From Gavia stellata (Eukaryota > Chordata > Aves > Gaviiformes > Gaviidae): a stretch of DNA of 64,000 nucleotides. The position numbers and the translations under genes were made by a program. The notes beneath the pieces were generated by a model, which was given only the letters and a program-made list of their open reading frames with translations, ran no database searches and had not been told where the DNA came from. Positions 54,201 to 61,120 of this stretch are shown here, piece after piece (within the stretch, counting starts at the first letter, position 1; the number at the start of each line of letters is the position of its first letter). Location: NCBI RefSeq assembly GCF_030936135.1, contig NC_082603.1:18491880-18555879 (forward strand), read 5' to 3'.

Positions 54201-57200
54201 CAGTATATATATCCACTTAGGTGAATCAAAATAAAAGGATTTCAGTTTTTGAATGTAGTAGCTGAATAATAATCACTTGCACAACTTTAATTAGCACAAT
54301 CTCAAGGTAAATAGCTTATTAGTTGACAAACCTCGCAACCACAGACATCAAAATCCATTCACACTGGCCTCTTTCACACTTTTGATTCTTCTTCTACTAA
54401 CTAAAGCAAGACAGATGGACATAGAGCATTAAAAAAAGCTGTATCTGCACAGAACAATTTCCTCTGCCTGTAGCCTGCTTCCCGTTCACTGTTATGTCAG
54501 CTCTGGCTGTCACCACCAGTGGAGATATGCAGAAGTTGCCTGTCTATGCAAACTATTCAGACTAAATGTGAAATTGTTTCACATGCTAAGAGAACATATG
54601 CTTAAGTACTAGAGAAAAACCACCAGGAATTGTATTGCAGTGTCTCAAACTGAAAATTCAGAAGTGTAGTACTTTGTTCAAGTTTAAATAGTAACTGTTT
54701 ATCACAGAAACCTTTGAAGAAATATTATATCTGTGTATCTGTAAGTACTACAGAATGAAAAAGAGAAGGAAAAAAGAAGTGGTTCATATTTGCTCCTAAA
54801 GTTTAAAAACGGAAGAGTAAATCTCTGAACTGATGAAGGCAATGACAAAGTATCTGAAACAAAGAGTTTGTTGAGGGAATATATCAGGTTTTAGTATCCG
54901 TAGCCTCTTGCATAAAGACGGTGCAGGTGAATGAGCTGTTGAACTGAAGTACAGAAACAGCATTGCAAAGAAGGATCTCACTTTTCATTTCTAGATCATA
55001 CTTAAAGTCTACTAGGGTATGGAAGAAGTTAAGTCAAAGGGGAAAAAATATATATTACCTCTAAAATAAAAAAGAATGGGACACTGAAAGACAAGTTTGA
55101 TTTAAAAATGAAAGTGTTAACGTATATGTATTCCTTCAGATTAAAAAAAAGCCTTATCTGGTGGAGAGATCATTTAAAATAGCTGCAAAATAAGTCTCAA
55201 TAGCCAGCAAAGAAAAAAAAAAAAAAAAACAGATTTTCCTTACGAAAAGAACTAGGAACTTAAAAACATAGTATTTAAGACTCAGAAACCTTTGGTACAA
55301 AAGACTCCATTTAAAAGAAAAAGCTTAAGATCAGAGAACACTGAAATCATATCCATAGCACAAAGAAACTAAATCATTTTCAGTAGTGTTCTCCATGTAG
55401 AGCATAGGAAAAGGCTAGGAAGATGAGAAAGGAGAAAGATCTTGCAGTAATAAGTAATAAATAAAAAAAGTAAGCCTCAGTAAAATAAAAATAACCTCTA
55501 AACAATAAAAAACAGAAGTACCGACTTGAAACAAGCTAAACTTCCCTATATTTTAAATTCATAATCCACAATGACTACAACAAGCTTAAGGATCCATTGC
55601 GCAATAGTAAGCAACATTTTTTCCAAGCACATTACATTTTTCACAACACCATGCCTACTTCAACATCACAAGCTTGTCATTAGATACAGCAGTTTTTAAC
55701 ACATCATTGAGTCCCATGCAAAACAAGGATCCAATCCAACAATGTAGATGAATTTTAGGAATAGCAGCAAAAGCCATTTCCCCTTCCTGATTAAAAGGAC
55801 AATAGTTATGGTGATCAAAATATTAACATGAATAGTTAATAATATTTTAGTTAATAATATTAATAGAATTTATTCTACAGACCATATCATCTCTGTTTCA
55901 AACCAACTCATCAGCAAGGGACAATCGTGGAATTACAGCAGTCATCAGCCATCCAATGAAAAGTGCTTCACGCTGGCTAAAAGTCTCCCAACAGGAGACC
56001 TGCCAAGAACTCAAATGAAAACGGGGCAAAGATGAAAATCCTCAACATCCATCCTCTATCGCCATCTACTGGACCCCTACAAAATAGCCTTTAGCCTACT
56101 GTACAGAATCAGGATAAGACAAAGCTTTATGCATACCTTACTAATGTACATTCAATGCATAAACATTAATGTTAAATGTTTCAAGCTGCATACATCATAA
56201 TTAAACTTGTTTAATAATTATGAATAATAGAAATCTTATCGCAATGAAAACTATTATTACAGAGGTACAGAAAAGGAACAATCTAATTGTACAACATACA
56301 TTTGATTGGTTACTTCCCACAGGATTAGCCTGGATTCACTTTAATACTACTGTCATCAGATCTCAGAAAAGCAGGTTCTGGTTAATGGCTACAGTGAATA
56401 TTTCAATAAGATACTTAAACTGCCACTTAAGAAGAACATTTTCTACTAAAAATCTAAAAGACGTTTAATTAGGAATCAATACAGAAGATTAAAAAACAGG
56501 GCCATAGCTTTAATCCATTTATTTTACTATGAAGAAAGATAAATGCAAAATAATATAATGGGCAAAAAAGCTAAGACTCAAGGAATGTATCACAAAAATT
56601 ATCATACTGCAATCAAAGATGGGTCTGTAATCCAACGTGTTATTTCTGTATAACAGCCAGCAAGAGCATTAAGAGATCCAACAGCAAACACTTATTTGAT
56701 GACATCTGTAAATGAAGCTTGGGTACAGTTTACGGTGAAGTTTTTATATTAACATCCTTTTAGTACTTGCTTGCACTCTGACAAGAGATGTCAAATCATT
56801 TCTTGAGTCTTACTAAACTCATAAACTTAATCATCTCACAAAAGTATGTGCATTCCTTTTTGTTGTATCTATGTGGTATTTTTGATAGTGTAAGAACAAG
56901 AGCTAGCTTTTGCTGTATCACATTTACTTTATATGCCTTCTGTAGTCCTTCCCAAACTCTTAAACTTAAAAAAAAATTAAACAAAAATAAAAATCAAGCT
57001 CTTTCAGGTTCTGTTTTTTCCACATCTGTATAAAAGGGAGAAACATCCTCTTTCTTTTCAATAGAAGTACTAAGAATCAAATGCAGTAGTCCATAAGAAA
57101 ACACAATACTGATTTATGCAAAAAGCATCATCATAAGAAAAGTCTATATTCCCCCCCATCCCCACTCCTTGATCTCACAATTTTGATTTGGAACGTGCAG

Positions 57201-57977
57201 GAGTTCATGTTGACATGCCCAAGATGAAAATCAAGTCTCACTCCCAGCCAGTTACAACTCCTCCAGAAAACAACATGTGCAGTCAAACCATGTTACGTAC
57301 TTTTAATAACCCGTTTGTTTTTTGTTTTTGTCAACACTGACTGTTCAGCCCCAACGCTTTTTACAGGTTAGACGTATTTATAGCTCATACCTGAGACTGA
57401 CCCACTGGGCATGTTCACACCACAATGCATGGGGGTATCTGGGAATCTCCAATCTCTGTCTTCAGCTGGAGAGGATGGGTCAGTGAGAATGACTTAGTGC
57501 TTAGCAAGAGCTGGAGGGGAGAGACAGGGAGCCGCAACAAGAGGCGGCTCTCTCTCCTGTCGGATCTCCAGTCTCCTGACACGACCCCCTCACGGAGCTC
57601 GCCCCGAGCTCCCCCCGTCTCTGCCCGCACCGCCCCCGCCCGCCGCCTCCCCCTCGCCCCCCGCTCGCCCCGCGCCCCAGGGCGCCTCGCCCCGCGGAGG
57701 GCCGCCCCCGCCCCCGCCGCCCGCCCGCCCGCCCGCACCGCCCCCCGGGAGGGCCCTCCTCCCGCGCAGCCCTCCCGCCGCCGGCCGCCGCCGCGGCTCC
57801 CCCGACCCGGGAGGAGCGGCGAGGAGGAGGACGAGGAGGTGGATGAGGGGGAACTCCGTCCTGCGCGGAACAAAGCAGCCGCTGCCATTTTGAGACGCGG
57901 CCGGGCCCCGCTGCGGCAGCGGCCGCCGGGCCCTACCCTTGCTCTGGGGGTGCGCCCTCACCTTCCCCGTAGTCCAT
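30049..57977 (-). CDS. ZNF326: ZNF326 (DBIRD complex subunit), 12 coding exons
   Basis: The coding sequence joins 57962-57977, 50917-51043, 48432-48837, 45554-45752, 43708-43742, 42650-42737, 41022-41136, 39816-39963, 39379-39478, 37896-38026, 36980-37075 and 30049-30210 on the minus strand. Every junction is GT-AG and in phase, giving 540 residues. The N-terminus is rich in Gly, Tyr, Ser and Arg ([12 protein letters not shown], then a run of 11 Gly). An RGRGRG box ends near residue 183. Basic stretches lie at 215-217 and 303-319. AKAP95-type zinc fingers lie at C334/C337/H350/H356 and C427/C430/H444/H450, and the last 53 residues are acidic. The family is known: with CCAR2, ZNF326 forms DBIRD, which links RNA polymerase II elongation to alternative splicing in A/T-rich regions, so the product should be nuclear. 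Human ZNF326 is 582 residues. The differences here are a shorter N-terminus, an extra 41-residue segment and a shorter acidic tail. The paralogues AKAP8 and AKAP8L fit less well. Confidence 0.95.
35516..35580. repeat. G/T-rich low-complexity tract
   Basis: The tract is built from GGGTTT, GGGGTTTTTTT and TTTGTTTG blocks and ends in G7 and G4 runs. Similar tracts on the plus strand lie near 18689-18740, 40797-40870 and 43224-43256. Confidence 0.85.
35976..35987 (+). promoter_or_regulatory. CTCF core site, plus orientation
   Basis: The sequence CCACTAGGGGGC matches every position of the CTCF core CCASYAGRKGGC. It is unique sequence, not part of a repeat I can recognise. It lies in intron 11 of ZNF326. 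Confidence 0.6.
36980..37075 (-). CDS. ZNF326: ZNF326 exon 11, conserved C-terminal helix region
   Basis: This 96-nt phase-0 exon encodes residues 456-487, starting [20 protein letters not shown] and ending in VK. The acceptor is TCTCCTAG and the donor GTAAGA. The Ile/Leu/Val pattern suggests an amphipathic helix. It joins in frame to the last exon across a 6.8-kb intron. Confidence 0.96.
37333..37421 (+). mobile_element. CR1 LINE 3'-end fragment
   Basis: The segment has the typical 3' end of chicken-type CR1 elements: GTCCCTGCTCACTGCAGGGG, a GAACCAGATGACCTTTAAAG block, GGTCCCTTCCAATCCAAACC, then the terminal ATTCTATGAT repeat unit. It is a 5'-truncated copy of about 90 bp, with no coding part, in intron 10 of ZNF326 and antisense to it. 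It is moderately diverged from the consensus as I recall it. CR1 is the dominant LINE of birds and other sauropsids, so this is the main clue to the organism. Confidence 0.88.
37896..38026 (-). CDS. ZNF326: ZNF326 exon 10, second AKAP95-type zinc finger
   Basis: The exon encodes residues 413-455, starting [19 protein letters not shown]. The finger is C427-x2-C430-x13-H444-x5-H450 and is followed by KGKQ. The acceptor is TTTGGCAG and the donor GTAAGA. It is nearly identical to the mammalian finger. The pair of CxxC...HxxxxxH fingers separated by about 90 residues is the hallmark of the AKAP8/AKAP8L/ZNF326 family. Confidence 0.97.
39379..39478 (-). CDS. ZNF326: ZNF326 exon 9, linker between zinc fingers
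   Basis: The exon encodes residues 379-411, starting [10 protein letters not shown] and ending EKDIMEG. The acceptor is TTCTCTGTAG and the donor GTGAGT. It is a charged linker, rich in Lys, Gln and Asn, between the two zinc fingers, close to the human sequence but with local substitutions. Confidence 0.95.
39816..39963 (-). CDS. ZNF326: ZNF326 exon 8, first AKAP95-type zinc finger
   Basis: The exon encodes residues 330-378. The finger is C334-x2-C337-x12-H350-x5-H356, starting [19 protein letters not shown], followed by the conserved [19 protein letters not shown] helix-rich linker. The acceptor CTTGGTAG and donor GTAAGA are both good. The intron below it is only 337 bp. All four zinc ligands are present. 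Confidence 0.97.
40850..40869 (+). other. G-quadruplex-forming motif
   Basis: Four or more G3+ runs with one- to two-base loops (GGGG-T-GGGGGGG-TT-GGGGGG) meet the canonical quadruplex pattern. It lies in intron 7, 150 bp below exon 7; in the pre-mRNA this side is C-rich, so a quadruplex would form in DNA on the non-transcript strand. Confidence 0.6.
41022..41136 (-). CDS. ZNF326: ZNF326 exon 7, acidic-to-basic nuclear localisation region
   Basis: The exon encodes residues 292-328 and includes [20 protein letters not shown] followed by [10 protein letters not shown], an essentially invariant ZNF326 block. The dense Arg/Lys run at 303-319 is the best nuclear-localisation or nucleic-acid-contact candidate in the protein. 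The acceptor (TATATTAAG) is weak, with a poor pyrimidine tract; the donor is GTTTGT. The weak sites are compatible with regulated splicing around the exon 5-6 pair (inference). Confidence 0.93.
41809..41880. repeat. A23 run and A/C-rich simple repeat
   Basis: An uninterrupted run of about 23 A is followed by ACACACCC, AACCAACC and a CA microsatellite. It lies in ZNF326 intron 6 and could be a decayed poly(A) tail with secondary microsatellite growth. Confidence 0.9.
42011..42054. repeat. 15-bp tandem repeat, three copies
   Basis: CTATGTTTGCCTTTA is repeated at 42011, 42026 and 42041 with one or two changes, in ZNF326 intron 6. Confidence 0.85.
42650..42737 (-). CDS. ZNF326: ZNF326 exon 6, extra segment not in the recalled human form
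   Basis: The 88-nt exon has acceptor CTTTATTAG and a consensus GTAAGT donor, phase 0 in and phase 1 out. It encodes residues 262-290, an acidic and aromatic stretch containing [15 protein letters not shown]. It is open in the only frame compatible with exons 5 and 7, and its composition looks like real protein. Residue 291 (Asp) is split with exon 7. I do not recognise a domain. Confidence 0.8.
43708..43742 (-). CDS. ZNF326: ZNF326 exon 5, 35-nt micro-exon
   Basis: The acceptor TGTTTATAG and donor GTAAAG flank 35 nt that complete residue 250 and encode [11 protein letters not shown]. It enters in phase 1 and leaves in phase 0, exactly what is needed to join exon 4 to exon 6; exon 4 joined directly to exon 6 would hit a stop within three codons. 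I inferred it from phase and splice sites rather than from a remembered homologue, so it is less certain than its neighbours. It belongs with exon 6 as a 123-nt in-frame pair. Confidence 0.75.
45554..45752 (-). CDS. ZNF326: ZNF326 exon 4, basic region
   Basis: The exon starts [17 protein letters not shown], directly continuing the RG box of exon 3, and includes GIKRKM and GTFIKKPK, likely nuclear-localisation signals. It covers residues 184-249 and ends in phase 1 at a GTAAGT donor. The acceptor is AATTTTCAG. The order and wording match human ZNF326, with small insertions and substitutions such as PQPYNKP. Confidence 0.95.
48432..48837 (-). CDS. ZNF326: ZNF326 exon 3, Gly/Tyr/Ser/Arg-rich region ending in an RG box
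   Basis: This is the largest coding exon (406 nt), encoding the end of residue 48 through 183. It begins with FGPYESYDS, runs through repeated FGG and YGG motifs and the near-invariant block ending in [16 protein letters not shown], and ends in RGRGRG. The acceptor is TTTTCCAG and the donor GTAAGT. The match to mammalian ZNF326 is very close along the whole exon. The RG repeats are typical sites of arginine methylation and RNA contact (family-level knowledge). If intron 3 were retained, the frame would stay open to a stop at 48201. Confidence 0.97.
49482..49519. repeat. 19-bp tandem repeat, two copies
   Basis: GAAACTCTACCCAATACAC is followed at once by GAAACTCTACCCAGGACAC, in ZNF326 intron 2. 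Confidence 0.9.
50917..51043 (-). CDS. ZNF326: ZNF326 exon 2, MDRDYG repeat and polyglycine tract
   Basis: The acceptor TTTTTTTAG lies just above 51043 and the donor GTAAAA just below 50917. The exon encodes residues 6-48: one [12 protein letters not shown] unit, the conserved block [13 protein letters not shown], then 11 glycines from GGN codons and N-R. Human ZNF326 has two MDRDYG units and, as I recall it, about five glycines at this place. This aromatic and Gly-rich region is low complexity and probably disordered, as in many RNP proteins (inference). Confidence 0.93.
53670..53733. repeat. Perfect 28-bp tandem duplication
   Basis: The unit starting AAGAAAGAAATTGGATAAAT is at 53670-53697 and 53698-53725, with a partial third start. 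It lies in ZNF326 intron 1. Confidence 0.95.
55834..55861. repeat. 15-bp AT-rich tandem repeat
   Basis: AGTTAATAATATTTT occurs at 55834 and 55849 (second copy partial), within a TTAATA-rich stretch in intron 1. Confidence 0.75.
56061..56072 (-). promoter_or_regulatory. CTCF core site, minus orientation
   Basis: The minus strand reads CCAGTAGATGGC followed by GA, a complete match to the CTCF core CCASYAGRKGGC with a good flank. It lies in intron 1, 1.9 kb from the ZNF326 start codon, and faces the plus-oriented site at 35976-35987. Confidence 0.6.
57962..57977 (-). CDS. ZNF326: ZNF326 exon 1, start codon and first five codons
   Basis: The ATG at 57977-57975 sits in a perfect Kozak context (GCCGCCATGG on the minus strand). 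It encodes M-D-Y-G-E plus one base, then a GTGAGG donor. Human ZNF326 also starts M-D and has a very short coding part in exon 1. The phase-1 end matches the phase-1 acceptor at 51043. The exon lies inside the CpG island, and the 5' UTR extends toward about 58060. The start is supported by Kozak context, frame and homology; the exact transcription start is not visible. Confidence 0.85.
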
Positions 57978-58122
57978 GGCGGCGGCGGCGGCGGGCCCTC
58001 CTTCCCCAGACGGCTAACGGCCGCAACACTGCGGCGGCGGCTCCGGCTTCCCTCAATGGCGCCTTCCACCACAACGAGGCGAGGCGGGACCTGTGCGCGG
58101 CAGCGCGGCCACGGCGTGCGGC

Positions 58123-58128
58123 GATTGG
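58123..58128 (-). promoter_or_regulatory. Inverted CCAAT box (NF-Y site)
   Basis: The plus strand reads GATTGG, so the minus strand has CCAATC in a GC-rich context, about 150 bp above the ZNF326 start codon. This is the normal place for an NF-Y site in a TATA-less promoter. Confidence 0.6.
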
Positions 58129-58141
58129 CCCGGGCGCCGCG

Positions 58142-58149
58142 TCACGTGA
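58142..58149. promoter_or_regulatory. Palindromic E-box TCACGTGA
   Basis: The perfect palindrome TCACGTGA (extended GTCACGTGAG) lies 14 bp above the CCAAT box. USF, MYC/MAX and the TFEB/TFE3/MITF family bind this core; the flanks fit the USF and TFE types. An E-box next to an NF-Y site in a CpG island is a common promoter arrangement. Confidence 0.6.
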
Positions 58150-58253
58150 GCAGGCCGGCCTGCAAGGAGAAGGGGCCCGGGACCGGCAGCGACGCCGCCT
58201 GAAGCGCTGTCGCAGGGTGCCCGGATCGGCTGTGTCACAGGGGAGGCTGCAGG

Positions 58254-58287
58254 GCAGCCATGTTGGGCCCTGGCAGCCGCCATTTTG
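58254..58287 (-). promoter_or_regulatory. Two YY1-like sites in tandem
   Basis: The minus strand carries CAAAATGGCGGC at 58287-58276, a full match to the YY1 core, and CCAACATGGCTGC at 58266-58254, a one-mismatch relative. They are 22 bp apart in the same orientation. A further YY1-like site (CAAAATGGCAGC) lies at 57892-57881, just inside intron 1. The set flanks exon 1. Confidence 0.55.
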
Positions 58288-58310
58288 CGTTCTGGCGTCG
58301 GGCCCTTTCG

Positions 58311-59639
58311 TGCTTGAAGCCGCTCCAGGATTAGTAGTAGCGAAACATCCCCACCTTTACTCTCACACACACACACCCTTGGGCCCCGGTGAAGTGGGCA
58401 CTGCAGAAAACACTCCCCTCGGTGCACAAGTGCCAAAATCTGCCCTTAGGCAGAGCTGGAGTCAGGCAGTGCCTGGCAGGAGTGAGCAGTGGGTGGCTTC
58501 TCTGCAGGCCTGGGCGTGAGCAGCCCTGTCCCGCGGCCCTGCCAGCTCCCCGCGGGGGCTGCTGCTGTGTTGCGCAAACCAAATGGGTTTGCAAAATAAA
58601 ACGCCTATTTAAGCAATGACACCCCTGTAATGCCCCCTTCAATGAACCCAGTGTATATTAACACCGCTTCATCTATCAGTCCCAAGACAAAGTATTTTAG
58701 CACCTATTAAGAGGCTGCGTTCAAGCACCGAAACAGGCTAACAGTAAACACAGACTTGTTAGTTGTAGGGTAACATGGAGCTCCTCTATGCAGCCAAAGA
58801 TTTGAGGAAGAAACAGACTTCACCTGACACATCATCGTGCAAAAAAACCCCAAAGTGCTGTGTGAAGATCACACATGGATAAGCATTTCATTCCTTATAG
58901 TTTCTTAATGTTTTATACAACCTAGAAGAAACAGAAAGGGGGGGGGGGGAAAAGCACGTGAGTGAGCCGGTGATGAGCAGATCTGGTACAGAAAACCTGG
59001 GAATATCTGTCTGAGGACAAGCTGTGGGTGAATTTTCAGGTTGTGAGGACGGGCAAAGCCACAATCTCCTGGGGTTTGATTTTGTTGGGGAAACAGGGCT
59101 TCTTTTGGTCTTGGGTGGCTGGCATCAAAAACTTCCAATTTCTCCCCATCTGAAAAGTAATAAAAGCCCCATTGCAGGAAAGGAACATTTGACTCACCCA
59201 GGCACAGAGTCCAAGTTTTGTATTAAACGAAAAGCTAAGTCTGGCAGAGCAGTCAGGCAGTTTCCCTCCCCGAGCTCTGGATGGCAGCAGATGCGAACGT
59301 ACTTAACGGCGGACTTGGGCTACAGCGGGGCGGGGGGGGCACGGCAGCCGGCGGTTTTCCCGGAGGAGCTCTCCGCTCCCTTCTCTCCCCAGCATCGCAG
59401 AAGTACATCCAGAGAAAATGGTTATTCCCCGCCAAAGGGAGTCTTTCCTTCGGCTTCACCACTGACTTCTCAGCCAAAGATACATTACGCTTGGGCAGAG
59501 CGGTGATTTCAAGGTCTAAATAGCCCTCACACAGACTTGTTTGTGCACCCGTCCTGTTACACAGGCACCCTTGCGCAGACCAGACAAGTTTCTTGCACTG
59601 AACGTGAGATGTATACAACAGGCATTTTCCTATACGTTC
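58311..59639. other. Upstream flank between GC-rich blocks
   Basis: Moderately GC-rich DNA with a CA repeat, a G12 run and a plus-strand AATAAA near 58595. The AATAAA lies about 300 bp from the island, so a short antisense transcript could end there (inference). Confidence 0.4.
58938..58949. repeat. G12 homopolymer
   Basis: An uninterrupted run of about 12 G in upstream intergenic DNA. Length is likely to vary or be miscalled. Confidence 0.85.
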
Positions 59640-59900
59640 AGGGCTGCATGCCTCATGTTTGCAACACGGCAGCCTCTCTCCTGCCGCTGCTGGTGCAGCG
59701 CTGCTCAGCCCGATCCGTAGTCCTGAGCTGGTGAGGAGGAGGAGGGAGCGGCACCGCTCTGCCCCGCAGCTGGGAGCAGCCCGGCGGGGGCCGCCCGGTC
59801 CGGGGGGCTCCTGCTGGACCGCGCCCGCCCGGGGTGCCGCTGGGCATCCACCGCGGCAAGACTGCCGGGGGCTGCCCGCCGCCTCTCCCTAACCTGGCCC
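59640..59900. promoter_or_regulatory. Second GC-rich patch upstream of ZNF326
   Basis: A second GC- and CpG-rich block stands apart from the main island, 1.3 kb farther up; a smaller one is at 59320-59400. It contains GAGCTG followed by GTGAGG, a possible plus-strand splice donor near 59730. Open frames here on both strands are Pro, Arg and Gly rich and look like GC-driven artefacts. It could be a promoter for a non-coding RNA or an upstream start for ZNF326. Confidence 0.4.
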
Positions 59901-60079
59901 AGATGTTGTCTCTTCTCAAGAAAAAAGAGTATCTGAAGGTTTTTCCTGTGCAAGGAAATGCATCGGCACAGCTCGATGCGTTTTGCTGTATGCAAAACAA
60001 AAAATACGAGGCATTAAAAAATAGCGTATACGTGCAGAGAATCCAAAGGCTACCCTAGGTAACAATCCAATACAAATGT

Positions 60080-61120
60080 GGTGGGAATAAACTGATTCTC
60101 CCAGGTGGCCTGAAACACGCAGCAGTCAAAATTGTCAAGTATCATGTCTGCTTGAGGAGTCAACGCATGCTGCAGGATGAGTTGCTGAGGAATGCACTAA
60201 GTGGATCCTCACCCCTTTCCAATGCATCTGGCTGGGCCAAATGAGATGGCTAATGAACATGCTATTGAATAAGCAGCTCTGAAGGGAGGAAATCATGCAG
60301 AATAGATAGATTTGTGATCACTGTAACAATATCTGGCTAATGGTTATTCAAAATAAACACAAAGATCCAGAAAACCTGATTCATCTTAATCAGCTGCCCC
60401 TAAGACTATCAAAGGTGAATGTTTTAGCTGTTGCCCTGGTGCAAAACATCTGAATCAGCTACTCCTAAGGCTATCAAAGATGAATGATTTAGCCGTTACC
60501 CTGGTGCAAAACCTACTGCGGGATTCAACAAATGAAACTCACCGGTAGGCTATGCAACCTGAAGGGACTATTGCATAAGGGAGAACAGGATTTATAATGA
60601 GGTGCCTGAGAAGGAAACCCTGGGATTGAATAGCAGATTGTTAAAATGACACAGAATTATTATGAGATGCTTAGGGAAAAGGACAAAGACAAGGAAGGGA
60701 GGAACAAAGGTAGATCAGGGAAGAACAAAAAAGATTGAGGTGGATTGGAGAAGGGGAATTAAAAGGACCGTTTGCATTTAAGCAGGCTGCTGGTCGAGTA
60801 TGTTTGTGTGGCTGAGCCCTGTGACTGATTGCCCCTGTCTGTCCTAGCTTCTTTTTAAATTCTGGTTTTAACTGTTTTCCATTGTGCTCTCTGTTCTGTG
60901 TCTGTGCATGTGATCTGCTTGTGAACTCCAAGCCAGACTAGTTGGTGAGTTGAATGAGCAGTCTGGGAGACGGGTACTGGGAGACCCTTGAAGCGGGTTT
61001 TCCCTGAGCACGCATCCTTAGAACCAGGATCGGGCTATGCACGCTGCCTTTGTGTGTGGTGTGGGTCTCTGTAAAGACCCAGACTGAGAATGGGCAGAAG
61101 CAGGACCAAGGCACCTAACA
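60080..61120 (+). mobile_element. Possible solo LTR of an endogenous retrovirus
   Basis: A block unlike its AT-rich surroundings has features of an LTR: a 65-bp tandem repeat (60388-60517) of enhancer type, a purine-rich zone with a TATA-like GGGGAATTAAAAGG around 60755-60768, then a pyrimidine-rich, TG-rich part (60830-60910). No gag, pol or env coding is present. I could not find matching target-site duplications, so the ends are approximate and the family is not identified. It could instead be unique intergenic DNA. Confidence 0.35.
60388..60517. repeat. 65-bp tandem repeat, two copies
   Basis: Copy one (60388-60452) and copy two (60453-60517) both start AATCAGCT and end near CCTGGTGCAAAAC, with about 85 percent identity by eye. 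Divergence between the copies shows the duplication is not recent. Confidence 0.85.

Larger units (their letters stand above)
51044..57961 (-). other. ZNF326 intron 1 (6.9 kb)
   Basis: This is the longest intron. It holds a strong minus-oriented CTCF core (56061-56072), a perfect 28-bp tandem duplication (53670-53725), a 15-bp AT-rich repeat (55834-55861), A-runs near 55210-55228 and G/T-rich tracts near 52805-52836. I looked for an exon matching the second MDRDYG unit of human ZNF326 and saw none. No coding exon or recognisable transposon is supported, apart from a possible very decayed CR1-like scrap near 53910-53945. Confidence 0.6.
57575..58310. promoter_or_regulatory. CpG island promoter of ZNF326
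   Basis: GC content and CpG density rise sharply here in an otherwise AT-rich window. The island covers ZNF326 exon 1, the start of intron 1 and the upstream promoter. Within it are GGCGGG boxes, an inverted CCAAT box, a CACGTG E-box and YY1-like sites, with no TATA box, as is usual for a housekeeping gene. Transcription start is probably near 58050-58080 on the minus strand (inference). CpG islands often fire in both directions, so a plus-strand non-coding transcript is possible. Confidence 0.85.

Noticed and set aside
57415..57888. Minus-strand 157-codon frame starting [10 protein letters not shown] below exon 1
   Set aside because: It lies in intron 1 inside the CpG island, has GC-driven low complexity and stops before any useful splice donor. 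It could be an alternative first exon but nothing supports coding.
57590..58072. Minus-strand 160-codon frame overlapping the ZNF326 start
   Set aside because: It needs a non-ATG start and runs in a different frame from the well-supported Kozak ATG; composition is Pro/Gly/Arg low complexity.
57425..58519. A 364-codon plus-strand open frame through the CpG island
   Set aside because: It is antisense to ZNF326 exon 1 and its promoter, very rich in Pro, Arg and Ala, and exists because GC-rich DNA has few stops.
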